In this document: piece by piece, positions 32,368 to 40,335 of the stretch
Layout: the number at the start of each line of letters is the position of its first letter
Numbering within the stretch: the stretch's first letter is position 1
Source of the DNA: Phycicoccus sonneratiae
GTDB lineage: Bacteria > Actinomycetota > Actinomycetes > Actinomycetales > Dermatophilaceae
DNA length: 40,510 nt
Reading direction: 5' to 3'
NCBI RefSeq assembly: GCF_016887965.1
Contig: NZ_JAFDVD010000028.1
Span: 1-40,510 of the forward strand
Translations under genes and position numbers: made by a program
The notes under the pieces: generated by a model
What the model saw: only the letters and a program-made list of their open reading frames with translations
Told to the model about the DNA's origin: nothing
Databases searched by the model: none

Positions 32368-33157
32368 GCGTGAAGGCCGCTCGGAAGGCCGCGAGGGCCG
32401 CTGTCGGGTCGGCACTCGCGAAGGCCTCGAGGCCGACCACCCCGGTGAAGCCGGCGTCCGCGAGGGCGCGCGCGACTCCCGCGTAGCGGATCTCGCCGGT
32501 ACCGGGCTCGCACCGGCCCGGGACGTCGGCGACCTGCACCTCCGCGACCCAGGGCAGCGCCTCCCGACACAGCTCGATGAGGTTCCCCTCGCCGATCTGG
32601 GCGTGGTAGAGGTCGAGGTTGAGCCGCAGGTGCGGCGAGTCGACGCCCCGCACGAGGTCGAGGGTGTCGGCCGCACGTGCGAACGGTGTCCGTGGGTGGT
32701 CGACCGCCGTGTTGAGGTTCTCGAGGACGAAGGTGACCCCCTCGCGCTCGCCGAGGTCGGCGATGCGGCCGAGGGTGCGTCGGGCGGTGTCCCACATCCG
32801 CCGGGTGACCTCGTCGGCGGGCACGACCGGCAGCCCGCGTCCGTCCAGACCGGTGCCGTGCAGGTTCAGGCTCGGGGTGCCGAGGCGGCGGGAGACGGCG
32901 ACCGACTCGGCGGCGGTGCGCAGCAGCTCGTCCGCGCCGGCCTCGTCGGCCAGCGTCCCCGTCGTGTAGCCGGTCATCGAGGTGAAGTGCACACCGTCGG
33001 CAGCGAGCGCCTCGAGGGAGTCGAGGTCGTGGTTCCGCCAGTCCCAGATCTCCACGGCGAACCCGGCGTCGTGGATGGTCCGGACCCGGTCGGCGACCGG
33101 GAGGTCGACGAAGAGCATCTCGGCACTCGCGGCGAGGACGAACGGGGAGGTGCTCAT
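32360..33157 (-). CDS. Hydroxypyruvate isomerase-like TIM-barrel protein
   Basis: This 265-residue protein of the AP-endonuclease/sugar isomerase TIM-barrel fold has the Hyi-group motifs 'LENLNTAVDHPRTPFARAAD', 'LNLDLYHAQIGEGNLIELC' and 'QVADVPGRCEPGTGEI', which carry the metal-binding Glu, Asp, His and Glu residues. Family members isomerise hydroxypyruvate to tartronate semialdehyde or keto acids such as 2-oxo-tetronate. The ATG at 33157 has AGGAG 6 bases upstream. Its -10 box TAGGAT (complement of 33202-33207) and operator 3 lie upstream. The MFS gene follows with overlap. Confidence 0.87.
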   Translation of the reverse strand: MSTSPFVLAASAEMLFVDLPVADRVRTIHDAGFAVEIWDWRNHDLDSLEALAADGVHFTSMTGYTTGTLADEAGADELLRTAAESVAVSRRLGTPSLNLHGTGLDGRGLPVVPADEVTRRMWDTARRTLGRIADLGEREGVTFVLENLNTAVDHPRTPFARAADTLDLVRGVDSPHLRLNLDLYHAQIGEGNLIELCREALPWVAEVQVADVPGRCEPGTGEIRYAGVARALADAGFTGVVGLEAFASADPTAALAAFRAAFTLG

Positions 33158-33214
33158 GCCGGCTCCTGGTCAGGGGGTGGACTCGGCAGCGGTCCGCGAG
33201 CATCCTAGCGGCAA

Positions 33215-33226
33215 TTGTCAGGACAT
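33215..33226. promoter_or_regulatory. Operator 3, overlapping the LacI 2 stop codon
   Basis: TTGTCAGGACAT lies between the -10 box TAGGAT of the isomerase gene and the expected -35 position. It contains the stop codon of the upstream LacI gene (33218-33220). A further half-site, TGTCCGG, follows at 33230. Confidence 0.65.
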
Positions 33227-34261
33227 TCTGTCCGGCGAGGAGGACCGTGCCGCAGCCGGCGGTCCGCTCGAGGAGCGCACCACGAGTCGGGGGTCGATGA
33301 CCACGTCGGCACCCCCGACACCATCCCCCCGCACGACGGCCGCGAGGAGCTGCACCGTGGCGTGCGCCAGCCGACCCGGCTCCTGGCTCACCGAGGTGAG
33401 GTCGACCGTCCCCAGGCGAGCGAGCGGGCTGTCGTCGTACCCGACGACGGACAGCTCGCCGGGAAGGTCCAGCCCGGCCCGGAGGACGGTGTCCCGGAGG
33501 CCGATCGCACACCGGTCGTTGAAGCACACGACCGCCGTCGGAGGCTCTCCGCGGCGCCGGGCCAGCAGGTGTCGCGCGGCCCGGACCCCGGCCTCCTCGG
33601 TCGCCCCGCCCGCGAGGACGTCGACCTCCGTCGCCCCGCCGTGGCGCCTCATCGCGGCGCGGTAACCCGCCCGACGGGCCGCGGCGATCGATCCCCGGGG
33701 GCCGTCAACGAAGGCGATCCGCCGGTGGCCGAGGGCGGCGAGGTGGTCGACGACCAGCTCGAGGCCCTGGTCGTCGGACACGAGCACCCCGGGCACCCGC
33801 GCGGTCCCCCGACGGCCGACGACGACCGTGGGCACGGAGTCCGGGAGCGCGTCCAGCGCCGGGTCCGACATCGCCGGGCCGAGCAGGACCAGCGCCTCGC
33901 AGCGGAAGTCGAGCAGGGTCTCGGCGGCCCGGGCCTCGTCCCGGCGTGCGGTCACCGTCGAGAGGACGAGGTCGAGGTCGCGCTCGGCCGCCTCGTCGTC
34001 CAGGGCACGGACCAGCTCGGCGTGGAACGGGCTGGTGACGTCGAGGAGGACCCCGATGAGGCGCGAGCGGTGCCGCGCCAGCAGGCTCGCCGTGCGGTCC
34101 GGACGGTAGCCGAGAGCGGCGGCCGCCTCGCGCACCGAGCGGGCCGTGGCCTCGCTCGGGCCGGGGCGTCCGCGCAGGACGAGGGAGGCCGTGGCGGTCG
34201 AGACCCCGGCCCGCCGTGCGACGTCGACGAGTCGGGGGCGCGCCGGTCCGCGGTCCACCAT
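33218..34261 (-). CDS. LacI-family transcriptional regulator 2, probable regulator of the sugar regulon
   Basis: This 347-residue repressor has the LacI helix-turn-helix 'LVDVARRAGVSTATASLVLRGRPGPSEAT' (read in parts), hinge 'ALGYRPDRTASLLARHRS', and an effector-binding domain ('LIGVLLDVTSPFHAELV', 'VCFNDRCAIGLRDTV', 'LSVVGYDDSPLARL'). ATG 34261 has a perfect AAGGAGGG ahead. The perfect palindrome TTTGTCCGGACAAA with the CG centre typical of LacI operators lies 20 bases upstream, indicating autoregulation. Related imperfect sites in front of four other units suggest it is the common regulator. It is divergent from the Gfo-TIM-Gfo operon. Confidence 0.9.
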   Translation of the reverse strand: MVDRGPARPRLVDVARRAGVSTATASLVLRGRPGPSEATARSVREAAAALGYRPDRTASLLARHRSRLIGVLLDVTSPFHAELVRALDDEAAERDLDLVLSTVTARRDEARAAETLLDFRCEALVLLGPAMSDPALDALPDSVPTVVVGRRGTARVPGVLVSDDQGLELVVDHLAALGHRRIAFVDGPRGSIAAARRAGYRAAMRRHGGATEVDVLAGGATEEAGVRAARHLLARRRGEPPTAVVCFNDRCAIGLRDTVLRAGLDLPGELSVVGYDDSPLARLGTVDLTSVSQEPGRLAHATVQLLAAVVRGDGVGGADVVIDPRLVVRSSSGPPAAARSSSPDRMS

Positions 34262-34280
34262 GCGCGACCCTCCTTGACAG

Positions 34281-34294
34281 TTTGTCCGGACAAA
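34281..34294. promoter_or_regulatory. Operator 4, perfect LacI-type palindrome
   Basis: TTTGTCCGGACAAA, fully symmetric with a central CG, lies in the divergent gap between LacI regulator 2 and the Gfo-TIM-Gfo operon, close to the regulator's start. Its core TGTCCGGACA differs by one base from the core TGTCAGGACA of the other sites. Confidence 0.75.
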
Positions 34295-34331
34295 ACCTTG
34301 ACACGGGTCGACGACCGGAGCCACCATCGCT

Positions 34332-34343
34332 TAAAGCGCTTTA
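34332..34343 (+). promoter_or_regulatory. Second LacI-type palindrome over a -10 box
   Basis: TAAAGCGCTTTA is a perfect 12-bp palindrome with a central CG step. It touches TATACA (34342-34347), the best -10 candidate for the Gfo gene at 34381. Its sequence is unrelated to the TGTCNGGACA sites, so a different LacI-family protein is expected, possibly regulator 1 or a global regulator. Confidence 0.6.
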
Positions 34344-34380
34344 TACACGTCGATGCCGACGGCGACAAGGAGAGACGACG

Positions 34381-35577
34381 ATGTCCCAGCAGCCCCTCGG
34401 AGTGGCCGTCATCGGGGCCGGCATGGCCGGCCGGGCGCACTGCGCCGGCTACCGCTCCGCACCGACCCTCTTCGACCCGCCGCTGCCGCCGATCCGGTAC
34501 GCGGCCGTCGTCGACGCCCACGACGCCACGGCCGCCGACGCCGCCGCCCGGTACGGGTACGGGCGGCACGGCACCGACTGGCGTGAGCTGCTCGACGCCG
34601 ACGACGTGCAGGTGGTCAGCGTCGTCGTCGCCAACGCCCTCCACCGGGAGATCGTCGAGGCACTGCTGGCCGCGGGCAAGCACGTCATCTGCGAGAAGCC
34701 GCTGTCGGATTCCCTCGAGGACGCGCGGGCGATGGCCGACGCCGCTGCCGCGCACCCGCACCTCGTGACGGGCACGGCGTTCGTCTACCGCCGCCAGCCG
34801 GCCGTCGCGGCGATCCGCGAGCTGGTCGCGACCGAGCTCGGCGAGGTGTCGCACTTCAACGGCCGCTACTGGTGCGACTACGCCCGCAGCCCACTGACCC
34901 CGATGGCCTGGCGCTACCGGGGCGGGCCGGGCACCGGCGCCCTCGCCGACATCGGCAGCCACCTCATCGACCTCGCCGAGTTCGTCTGCGGGCCGATGAC
35001 CCAGGTCGGCGGCGCGGCGTTCACGACGAAGGTCACGGAACGGTTCGTCGCCGCGGGAGTCACCTACGGGCACGCCCGCGCCGAGCTGACCGAGGTCAGC
35101 GAGCGGGTCGAGAACGACGACGTCGCGACCTTCACGGCGCACTTCGCGTCCGGCGCCGTCGGCACCTTCTCGATCTCCCGGGTCGCTCCCGGGCACGCCA
35201 ACTCGCTCGCCTTCGACCTGTTCGCCGAGACCGGTGCCGCGAAGTGGGACATGGACCGACCGGCCGAGTTCTCCGTGCTGCGCCAGATGCGCGACGACGG
35301 GCTCGACGGCTACAACCAGGTGCTGGTCGGCCCCTCCCACCCCTACCTCAAGGGCGGGGTGCCGATGGACTTCCCCGGCGTCTCGTTCGGCGTCGGGGAC
35401 CTCTTCGGCTTCCAGCTGCGCGCCTTCCTCGAGCAGGTGGCCGGCATCGAGAGCGGCCTGCCCCCCGTCGCCTCGTTCGAGGACGGCGTCCGCGACCTGA
35501 CGATCATCGACGCGGTCATCCGCTCAGCCGCCGCCGGCGGAGCTGTCGTCGACCTGCCGCCCCACCACTCCGCCTGA
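34381..35577 (+). CDS. Gfo/Idh/MocA family oxidoreductase C
   Basis: This 398-residue dehydrogenase has the Rossmann motif GAGMAG (12-17), the catalytic Lys106 in CEKPLS, and 'YRRQPAVAAIRELV' and 'GGPGTGALADIGSHLIDLAEF' in the C-terminal domain. An extra loop after strand 1 ('YRSAPTLFDPPLPPIRY') is the hallmark of a subgroup that, as I recall it, includes levoglucosan dehydrogenase and other glycoside 3-dehydrogenases. It has AAGGAG 8 bases upstream. It is the first gene of a three-gene operon with a TIM-barrel protein and a second Gfo/Idh/MocA enzyme, a set seen in pathways through 3-keto sugars. The substrate is not known. Confidence 0.88.
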   Translation: MSQQPLGVAVIGAGMAGRAHCAGYRSAPTLFDPPLPPIRYAAVVDAHDATAADAAARYGYGRHGTDWRELLDADDVQVVSVVVANALHREIVEALLAAGKHVICEKPLSDSLEDARAMADAAAAHPHLVTGTAFVYRRQPAVAAIRELVATELGEVSHFNGRYWCDYARSPLTPMAWRYRGGPGTGALADIGSHLIDLAEFVCGPMTQVGGAAFTTKVTERFVAAGVTYGHARAELTEVSERVENDDVATFTAHFASGAVGTFSISRVAPGHANSLAFDLFAETGAAKWDMDRPAEFSVLRQMRDDGLDGYNQVLVGPSHPYLKGGVPMDFPGVSFGVGDLFGFQLRAFLEQVAGIESGLPPVASFEDGVRDLTIIDAVIRSAAAGGAVVDLPPHHSA

Positions 35578-35613
35578 CCCGCACCGGAACCCGAGCCCTC
35601 CAAGGAGCACACC

Positions 35614-36600
35614 ATGTACCTCGGCGTCTACAACGCCTGCCTCGGCGACAAGCCGCTCGGCGAGGCCCTCGACATCATCGCCTCGCTGGGGATGACCAGC
35701 GTCGAGATCAACTCCGGTGGTTTCCTGCCGCCGATCCACCTGCCCGTCGAGCGGCTGCGGGAGAGCGAGGACGCCCGCCAGGAGTACCTCGGCGAGTTCA
35801 GCTCGCGGGGCCTGACCCTCACCGCGCTGAACTGCAACGGCAACCCGCTCTTCCCGCGCGAGGGCTTCCCGCACGCGAAGGACCTCGAGGACTCGATCGA
35901 GCTCGCGGCCCTGCTGGGCGTGAAGCGTCTCGTGACGATGTCCGGAGCGCCCGGCGCGAGCGCCGGCGACACGAACATGGCGTGGAACCCCCTGCCGTGG
36001 TGGAGCCCGCTGCTCGACGTGCGCGACCATCAGTGGGGCGTCGCCGTGCCCTTCTGGAAGGAGATCCAGTCACGGGCCGCCGACGCCGACGTCAGGGTCG
36101 CCATCGAGATGCACCCCGGCAACGTCGTGTTCAACCCCTCCTCGATGCACCGGCTCGCCGAGGAGATCGGCTCGACACACGTGGGGGCCGAGATGGACCC
36201 GAGCCACCTGTTCTGGCAGGGCATCGACCCGGTCCTCGCCGTCAGGGACCTCGGGGAGCTGGTGTTCAACGCCGCCGCCAAGGACACCCGCATCAACGAG
36301 GCCGCCAAGGTCAACGGCGTGCTCGACGACCGCTTCACGCGCGTCGTCGAGGGCGAGCAGGGCTACCTGCCCCTCGGGGGCGGGACGAGCCTCTCCGGAT
36401 GGCCGACCGCCTCCTCCTGGGACTTCGTCGCCGTCGGCCGCGGGCACGACGTCCAGTGGTGGACCGAGTTCCTCCGGGCCCTGCGGGACGTCGACCCGGA
36501 CATGCCCGTCAACATCGAGCACGAGGACCAGGAGCTCGACCAGCTCGAGGGCCTGCGCTTCGCGGCGACCACCCTGCTCGAGGCCGAGCAGGCCCTGTGA
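35614..36600 (+). CDS. Sugar phosphate isomerase/epimerase-like TIM-barrel protein
   Basis: This 328-residue AP-endonuclease 2-type TIM barrel opens with 'MYLGVYNACLGDKPLGEALD' (read in part) and 'IIASLGMTSVEINSGG'. Metal-binding positions are suggested by 'VAIEMHPGN', 'GAEMDPSHLFWQGIDP' and 'VNIEHEDQELD'. Such proteins catalyse isomerisation, epimerisation or beta-elimination on keto sugars. AAGGAG lies 6 bases before the ATG. The gene is flanked by two dehydrogenase genes in one operon and shares four bases with the next start. It differs from the Hyi-like protein encoded at 32.4 kb in length and motifs, so the two are not duplicates. Confidence 0.87.
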   Translation: MYLGVYNACLGDKPLGEALDIIASLGMTSVEINSGGFLPPIHLPVERLRESEDARQEYLGEFSSRGLTLTALNCNGNPLFPREGFPHAKDLEDSIELAALLGVKRLVTMSGAPGASAGDTNMAWNPLPWWSPLLDVRDHQWGVAVPFWKEIQSRAADADVRVAIEMHPGNVVFNPSSMHRLAEEIGSTHVGAEMDPSHLFWQGIDPVLAVRDLGELVFNAAAKDTRINEAAKVNGVLDDRFTRVVEGEQGYLPLGGGTSLSGWPTASSWDFVAVGRGHDVQWWTEFLRALRDVDPDMPVNIEHEDQELDQLEGLRFAATTLLEAEQAL

Positions 36601-37619
36601 GCACCTCGGCCGAGGGCACCGAGCCGCTGCGGATCGGCGTCCTCGGCGCGGCGCGCATCACCGCGCTCTCCCTCGTCGAACCGGCCCGGCTCACGGGCCA
36701 CCGCCTCGTCGCCGTCGCGGCCCGCTCCCCCGAGCGGGCCGCGGCCTTCGCGGCCGAGCACGGCATCGAGCGGGTGCTCGACTCGTACCGGGCGGTCATC
36801 GAGGACCCCGAGGTCGAGGCGGTGTACAACCCGCTGCCGAACGCCCACCACGGGCACTGGAACCTCGCCGTGGCCACGGCCGGGAAGCACGTCCTCGCCG
36901 AGAAGCCGGCGGCGGCGAACGCCGACGAGATGCACGCCGTCGCCGAGGCGGTCCGCGCGGCCGGCGTCGTCTGGCTGGAGGGTTTCCACTACCCGTACCA
37001 CCCGCTCTTCCTCCGGGTCCGCCAGATCATCGCGTCCGGCGGCATCGGGGAGGTGCGTCACGTCGACGCACCCTTGTGGATGCCCTCCCCGCCCGACGAC
37101 GACCCCCGCTGGTCGGCCGATCTCGCGGGCGGGTCCACCATGGACCTCGGGTGCTACTCGATCTCGTGCCTGCGGCCGCTCGGCGAGTACGCCGGTGGTG
37201 AGCCCACCCTGGTCGACGCGTCGGCCACCGAGCGCGACGGCCACCCCGGTGTGGACGAGCGCCTCGCGCTCGAGGTCGAGTACCCCTCCGGCGCCACGGG
37301 GTCCGGGGGGTCGGACATGGCCTACGAGGGCCGCAACTTCCAGCTCACGGTCACGGGGTCGAGGGGCTCGATCGAGTGCCCGATGTTCGCCGTGCCGAGC
37401 GAGGACGACACGCTCGTCTGGCGGCGCACCGGGTCCGACGCGGTGGTGGAGCACCTCGGGCGGCGCACCAGCTACACCTACCAGCTCGAGGCCTTCGCAG
37501 CGGCGGTGCGCGAGGGCTCGCCGGTGGTCACCGACCTCGACTTCTCGGTCGCGACGATGACGATGATCGACCGGGCCTACCGGCTGGCCGGGATGGAACC
37601 GCGCCGGGCCGCAAGCTGA
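36597..37619 (+). CDS. Gfo/Idh/MocA family oxidoreductase D
   Basis: This 340-residue protein has a relaxed coenzyme motif ('IGVLGAARITALSLVEPARL'), the catalytic Lys in LAEKPAAANADEMH, 'EGFHYPYHPLFLRVRQII' and 'GGSTMDLGCYSISCLR'. This is the dihydrodiol/glucose-fructose-type subgroup, distinct from enzymes B and C. The GTG overlaps the stop codon of the TIM-barrel gene (GTGA), so it is the third coupled gene. A perfect 16-bp terminator follows 11 bases after the stop codon. It is a probable sugar dehydrogenase or reductase; the substrate is unknown. Confidence 0.87.
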   Translation: MSTSAEGTEPLRIGVLGAARITALSLVEPARLTGHRLVAVAARSPERAAAFAAEHGIERVLDSYRAVIEDPEVEAVYNPLPNAHHGHWNLAVATAGKHVLAEKPAAANADEMHAVAEAVRAAGVVWLEGFHYPYHPLFLRVRQIIASGGIGEVRHVDAPLWMPSPPDDDPRWSADLAGGSTMDLGCYSISCLRPLGEYAGGEPTLVDASATERDGHPGVDERLALEVEYPSGATGSGGSDMAYEGRNFQLTVTGSRGSIECPMFAVPSEDDTLVWRRTGSDAVVEHLGRRTSYTYQLEAFAAAVREGSPVVTDLDFSVATMTMIDRAYRLAGMEPRRAAS

Positions 37620-37630
37620 CGAGAGGTTGC

Positions 37631-37665
37631 CGAGGCCCTCGGATCCGCCGGATCCGAGGGCCTCG
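37631..37665 (+). terminator. Perfect 16-bp terminator hairpin
   Basis: CGAGGCCCTCGGATCC (37631-37646), a 3-nt loop GCC, and the exact complement (37650-37665). This is the strongest hairpin in the window. It ends the Gfo-TIM-Gfo operon and insulates the transaldolase promoter. Confidence 0.85.
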
Positions 37666-37701
37666 CCGTGTTCCCGTCGAGCCGTTTGTAGGTTAGTCTG
37701 G

Positions 37702-37713
37702 TTGTCAGGACAT
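37702..37713 (+). promoter_or_regulatory. Operator 5, in front of the transaldolase-family gene
   Basis: TTGTCAGGACAT, identical to operator 3, lies just behind a TAGTCT -10 candidate (37694-37699), so it would cover the start site. TTGTAG at 37686 and CATTAT at 37711 offer an alternative promoter that also brackets it. Confidence 0.65.
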
Positions 37714-37732
37714 TATGACGGAAGGGGTCGCG

Positions 37733-38824
37733 ATGAGCGACGCGCACACCACCACCACGACGGTGGACTCCCCCCTGCTCACGATGACGCGGACGACGCC
37801 GACGGCGCTCTGGAACGACAGCGCCGACCCGGCCGAGCTGTCGACCGCCATCGGCTGGGGGGCCGTCGGGGCGACGTGCAACCCGGTGATCGCCCTCGCC
37901 GCCATCCGCGCCGACCAGCCGCGCTGGGAGGCCCGCATCCGCGAGATCGCGGCCGAGCTGCCCACGGCGAGCGAGTCCGAGATCGGCTGGAAGGTCGTCG
38001 AGGAGGTCTCCCTCGAGGCCGCCGAGCTGCTCGCGCCCGTCTTCGCCGAGCACGGGGGCCGCAACGGCCGCCTCTCGATGCAGACCGACCCGCGCCTGCG
38101 TCGCTCGGCCACGGCCCTGGCCGACCAGGCCGAGTACTTCGCGTCCCTCGCCCCGAACATCATCGTCAAGGTGCCCGCCACCTCGGTCGGGGTCGAGGCC
38201 ATCGAGGACGCCACCTACCGCGGCGTGAACATCAACGTCACGGTCTCCTTCTCGGTCCCCCAGGCCCTGGCCACCGGCGAGGCGATCGAGCGCGGCCTGC
38301 GGCGTCGCGAGGCCGAGGGTCTGCCCGTCGAGGGGATCGGGCCGGTCGTCACGATCATGGTCGGGCGTCTCGACGACTGGCTCAAGGAGGTCGTCGAGCG
38401 CGACGGCCTCGACGTCGACCCCGCGCACCTGGAGTGGGCCGGGGTCGCCGCCGTGAAGCGCGCGTACACCCTGTTCCGCGAGCGTGGCCTCCGGGCCCGG
38501 GTGCTCGCCGCCGCGTACCGCAATCAGCTCCAGTGGACCGAGCTCGTCGGTGGCGACCTCGTGCTCTCGCCACCGTTCGCCTGGCAGCAGAAGTTCCAGG
38601 ACAGCGGCATCGACCCCCAGCCGCGCATCGACGTCCCCGTCGACCCCGAGATCATCGCCTCGCTCGAGCGGATCGAGGACTTCCGGCGCGCCTACGAGCC
38701 CGACGGCATGACGCCAGAGGAGTTCGACGACTTCGGCGCCACCCGCAAGACGCTCCGCCAGTTCCTCGGCGCGGACGAGGAGCTCGACCAGCTCGTGCGT
38801 GACGTCATCACACCCGCCCCCTGA
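37733..38824 (+). CDS. Transaldolase-family protein
   Basis: This 363-residue class I aldolase-fold protein has the family opening 'PTALWNDSADPAELSTAIGWGAVGATCNP' (read in parts), 'GRLSMQTDPRL', the Schiff-base Lys146 in IIVKVPAT and 'GVNINVTVSFSV'. It is divergent from housekeeping transaldolases, with a longer C-terminal half ('LEWAGVAAVKRAYTLF', 'LVGGDLVLSPPFAWQQKFQ'). It probably cleaves or transfers a three-carbon unit from a ketose in the same catabolic pathway, judged by operator 5. ATG 37733 has GGAAGGGG 6 bases upstream; an ATG at 37715 is less likely. Confidence 0.85.
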   Translation: MSDAHTTTTTVDSPLLTMTRTTPTALWNDSADPAELSTAIGWGAVGATCNPVIALAAIRADQPRWEARIREIAAELPTASESEIGWKVVEEVSLEAAELLAPVFAEHGGRNGRLSMQTDPRLRRSATALADQAEYFASLAPNIIVKVPATSVGVEAIEDATYRGVNINVTVSFSVPQALATGEAIERGLRRREAEGLPVEGIGPVVTIMVGRLDDWLKEVVERDGLDVDPAHLEWAGVAAVKRAYTLFRERGLRARVLAAAYRNQLQWTELVGGDLVLSPPFAWQQKFQDSGIDPQPRIDVPVDPEIIASLERIEDFRRAYEPDGMTPEEFDDFGATRKTLRQFLGADEELDQLVRDVITPAP

Positions 38825-38826
38825 CG

Positions 38827-38891
38827 CCCTCTCGCTGCGCCAGGAGAGGGGAACCCTGCGGTGCCCCGGGAGACCTCACAGCTCCCGGGGC
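38827..38891. terminator. Two tandem hairpins between convergent genes
   Basis: CCCTCTC (38827-38833) pairs with GAGAGGG (38844-38850), and GCCCCGGGAG (38863-38872) pairs with CTCCCGGGGC (38882-38891) around a 9-nt loop. They lie between the ends of the transaldolase and L,D-transpeptidase genes and can stop transcription from both sides. Confidence 0.65.
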
Positions 38892-38916
38892 TCCGTGGCG
38901 TCCGGGGCCGCGACCG

Positions 38917-40335
38917 TCAGTAGTGGCTGGTGACGGTGGTGCCGATGGTCGCGAAGTCGTAGACCCACTTGGCGACCGGCACGGGCAGGTTGACGCAGCC
39001 GTGCGATGCGGAGTACCCGAAGCTCGAGCGCCACGGGGCGCCGTGCAGCGCGAAGCCGCGGTGGAAGAACGAGGACCACGGCACGTTCGGCGTCTCGTAG
39101 TTCGTGCCGTCGGCGTTGCTGCCGCGCATCGTCATCAGCGGGTTCTTGTAGTAGACGGCGAAGGTGCCGGTGACGGTCGGCTTCTCGGCCGAGCCGTTGA
39201 CCATCGCGACCGGCCCGTAGACGACGTCCGCCCCGACGTACGCGGTCATCGTGTGCCGGCTGAGGTTGACGTCGATCCACTTCTCGCCGACGCCGGCCGG
39301 GTAGGCGAGGTTCTCGGCGCCCGGGGCGATGCGGCGGTCCTCCCACGTGGCCTTGGCCGTCGTGTAGGTGAACGTGCCGGTGTACTTCGTGCGCGAGCCG
39401 AGCGCCGCGACGGCGGCGGCCGTCAGCTGCTCGGCGTTCTTGACCGTGCGACCGTCCCGCTTCTCGGTGGCGACCTTGCGGACCGTGCCGGCGGTGTCGA
39501 GGTAGCGCAGGCCGGTGCGGGCGTCGCGCTTGGCGGTCTTGGCCACCGAGTCGACCCAGGCGCGCACCTTCGCGGCGTCGAGGGCCGGGGTGCCGGGCGT
39601 GGCGCCCGCGGCGGGGAGCCTGACCCATCCGGCCTTGGTCCGGGCGGCGGCGGCGTGCTCCTCCTCCCCGTCGGAGAGGACGAGCGGGGTCCTGACGAGG
39701 GCGTTCGCGGCGTCGGCGAACTCCTGCGCGGCCGCCGTGCTGACGTCGGGGCTGCCGGTGGTGAACGCCACGGTCGCGGTGGCCGGCTCGAGGTCGCGGG
39801 CCGCCGCGGCGACGACGTCCTGGAGGCTGGCGGGGTCGACCGTGCGGCCGGCGACCGCGGGCGTGACGACGAAGGACTTCTTGTCCTTCGCCAGGGCGAT
39901 GGTGGCGTCCTTGCCGGACTCGCCGGCCTCCTCGACGAGCGCGTCGACGGCGGCGCCGAGCGCGGCGTCGTCGGTGGCGACGACCGCGTCGACGTCACGC
40001 GCCGACACGAGCGAGGTGGCGTACGACGACCAGCGGTGGTTGGCGGCGAAGAGGGCCTCGACGGTGGCGTCGACGTCGACCGCGTACCCGAGGTCGCGCA
40101 GGTGGGCGGTGCGGGTGGCCGAGCCGTTGTGCACGGTGACCGTGAGGGCCTCGGCCCGCTCGCGCACGGAGGCCGCCACCTGCTCGCGGGTCTGCCCGGC
40201 GACCGAGGTGCCGCCGACGGCGCTGCCCGGCAGCGCGCGGTCGGAGTAGTGCGTGGCGTACGCCGTGCCCGCCCCCGTCAGGACGAGCGGCACCGCCACG
40301 GCCGCGCCGAGCAGCGCCTTCCTGCGTGACCCCAT
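38917..40335 (-). CDS. L,D-transpeptidase (YkuD) with peptidoglycan-binding-like N-terminal domains
   Basis: This 472-residue membrane-anchored or secreted enzyme makes 3-3 cross-links in peptidoglycan. After 'MGSRRKALLGAAVAVPLVL' (a signal anchor) comes a repeat region of PG_binding_4-like domains ('VAGQTREQVAASVRERAEAL' to about residue 300). The YkuD domain begins near 'EKWIDVNLSRHTMTAYV' and contains the catalytic HGAPW, SFGYSASHGCVNL with His445 and Cys447. Related actinobacterial proteins carry VanW-like segments between the two parts. ATG 40335 has AAGGTGG upstream with slightly long spacing. It lies alone, convergent with the transaldolase gene. Confidence 0.92.
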   Translation of the reverse strand: MGSRRKALLGAAVAVPLVLTGAGTAYATHYSDRALPGSAVGGTSVAGQTREQVAASVRERAEALTVTVHNGSATRTAHLRDLGYAVDVDATVEALFAANHRWSSYATSLVSARDVDAVVATDDAALGAAVDALVEEAGESGKDATIALAKDKKSFVVTPAVAGRTVDPASLQDVVAAAARDLEPATATVAFTTGSPDVSTAAAQEFADAANALVRTPLVLSDGEEEHAAAARTKAGWVRLPAAGATPGTPALDAAKVRAWVDSVAKTAKRDARTGLRYLDTAGTVRKVATEKRDGRTVKNAEQLTAAAVAALGSRTKYTGTFTYTTAKATWEDRRIAPGAENLAYPAGVGEKWIDVNLSRHTMTAYVGADVVYGPVAMVNGSAEKPTVTGTFAVYYKNPLMTMRGSNADGTNYETPNVPWSSFFHRGFALHGAPWRSSFGYSASHGCVNLPVPVAKWVYDFATIGTTVTSHY

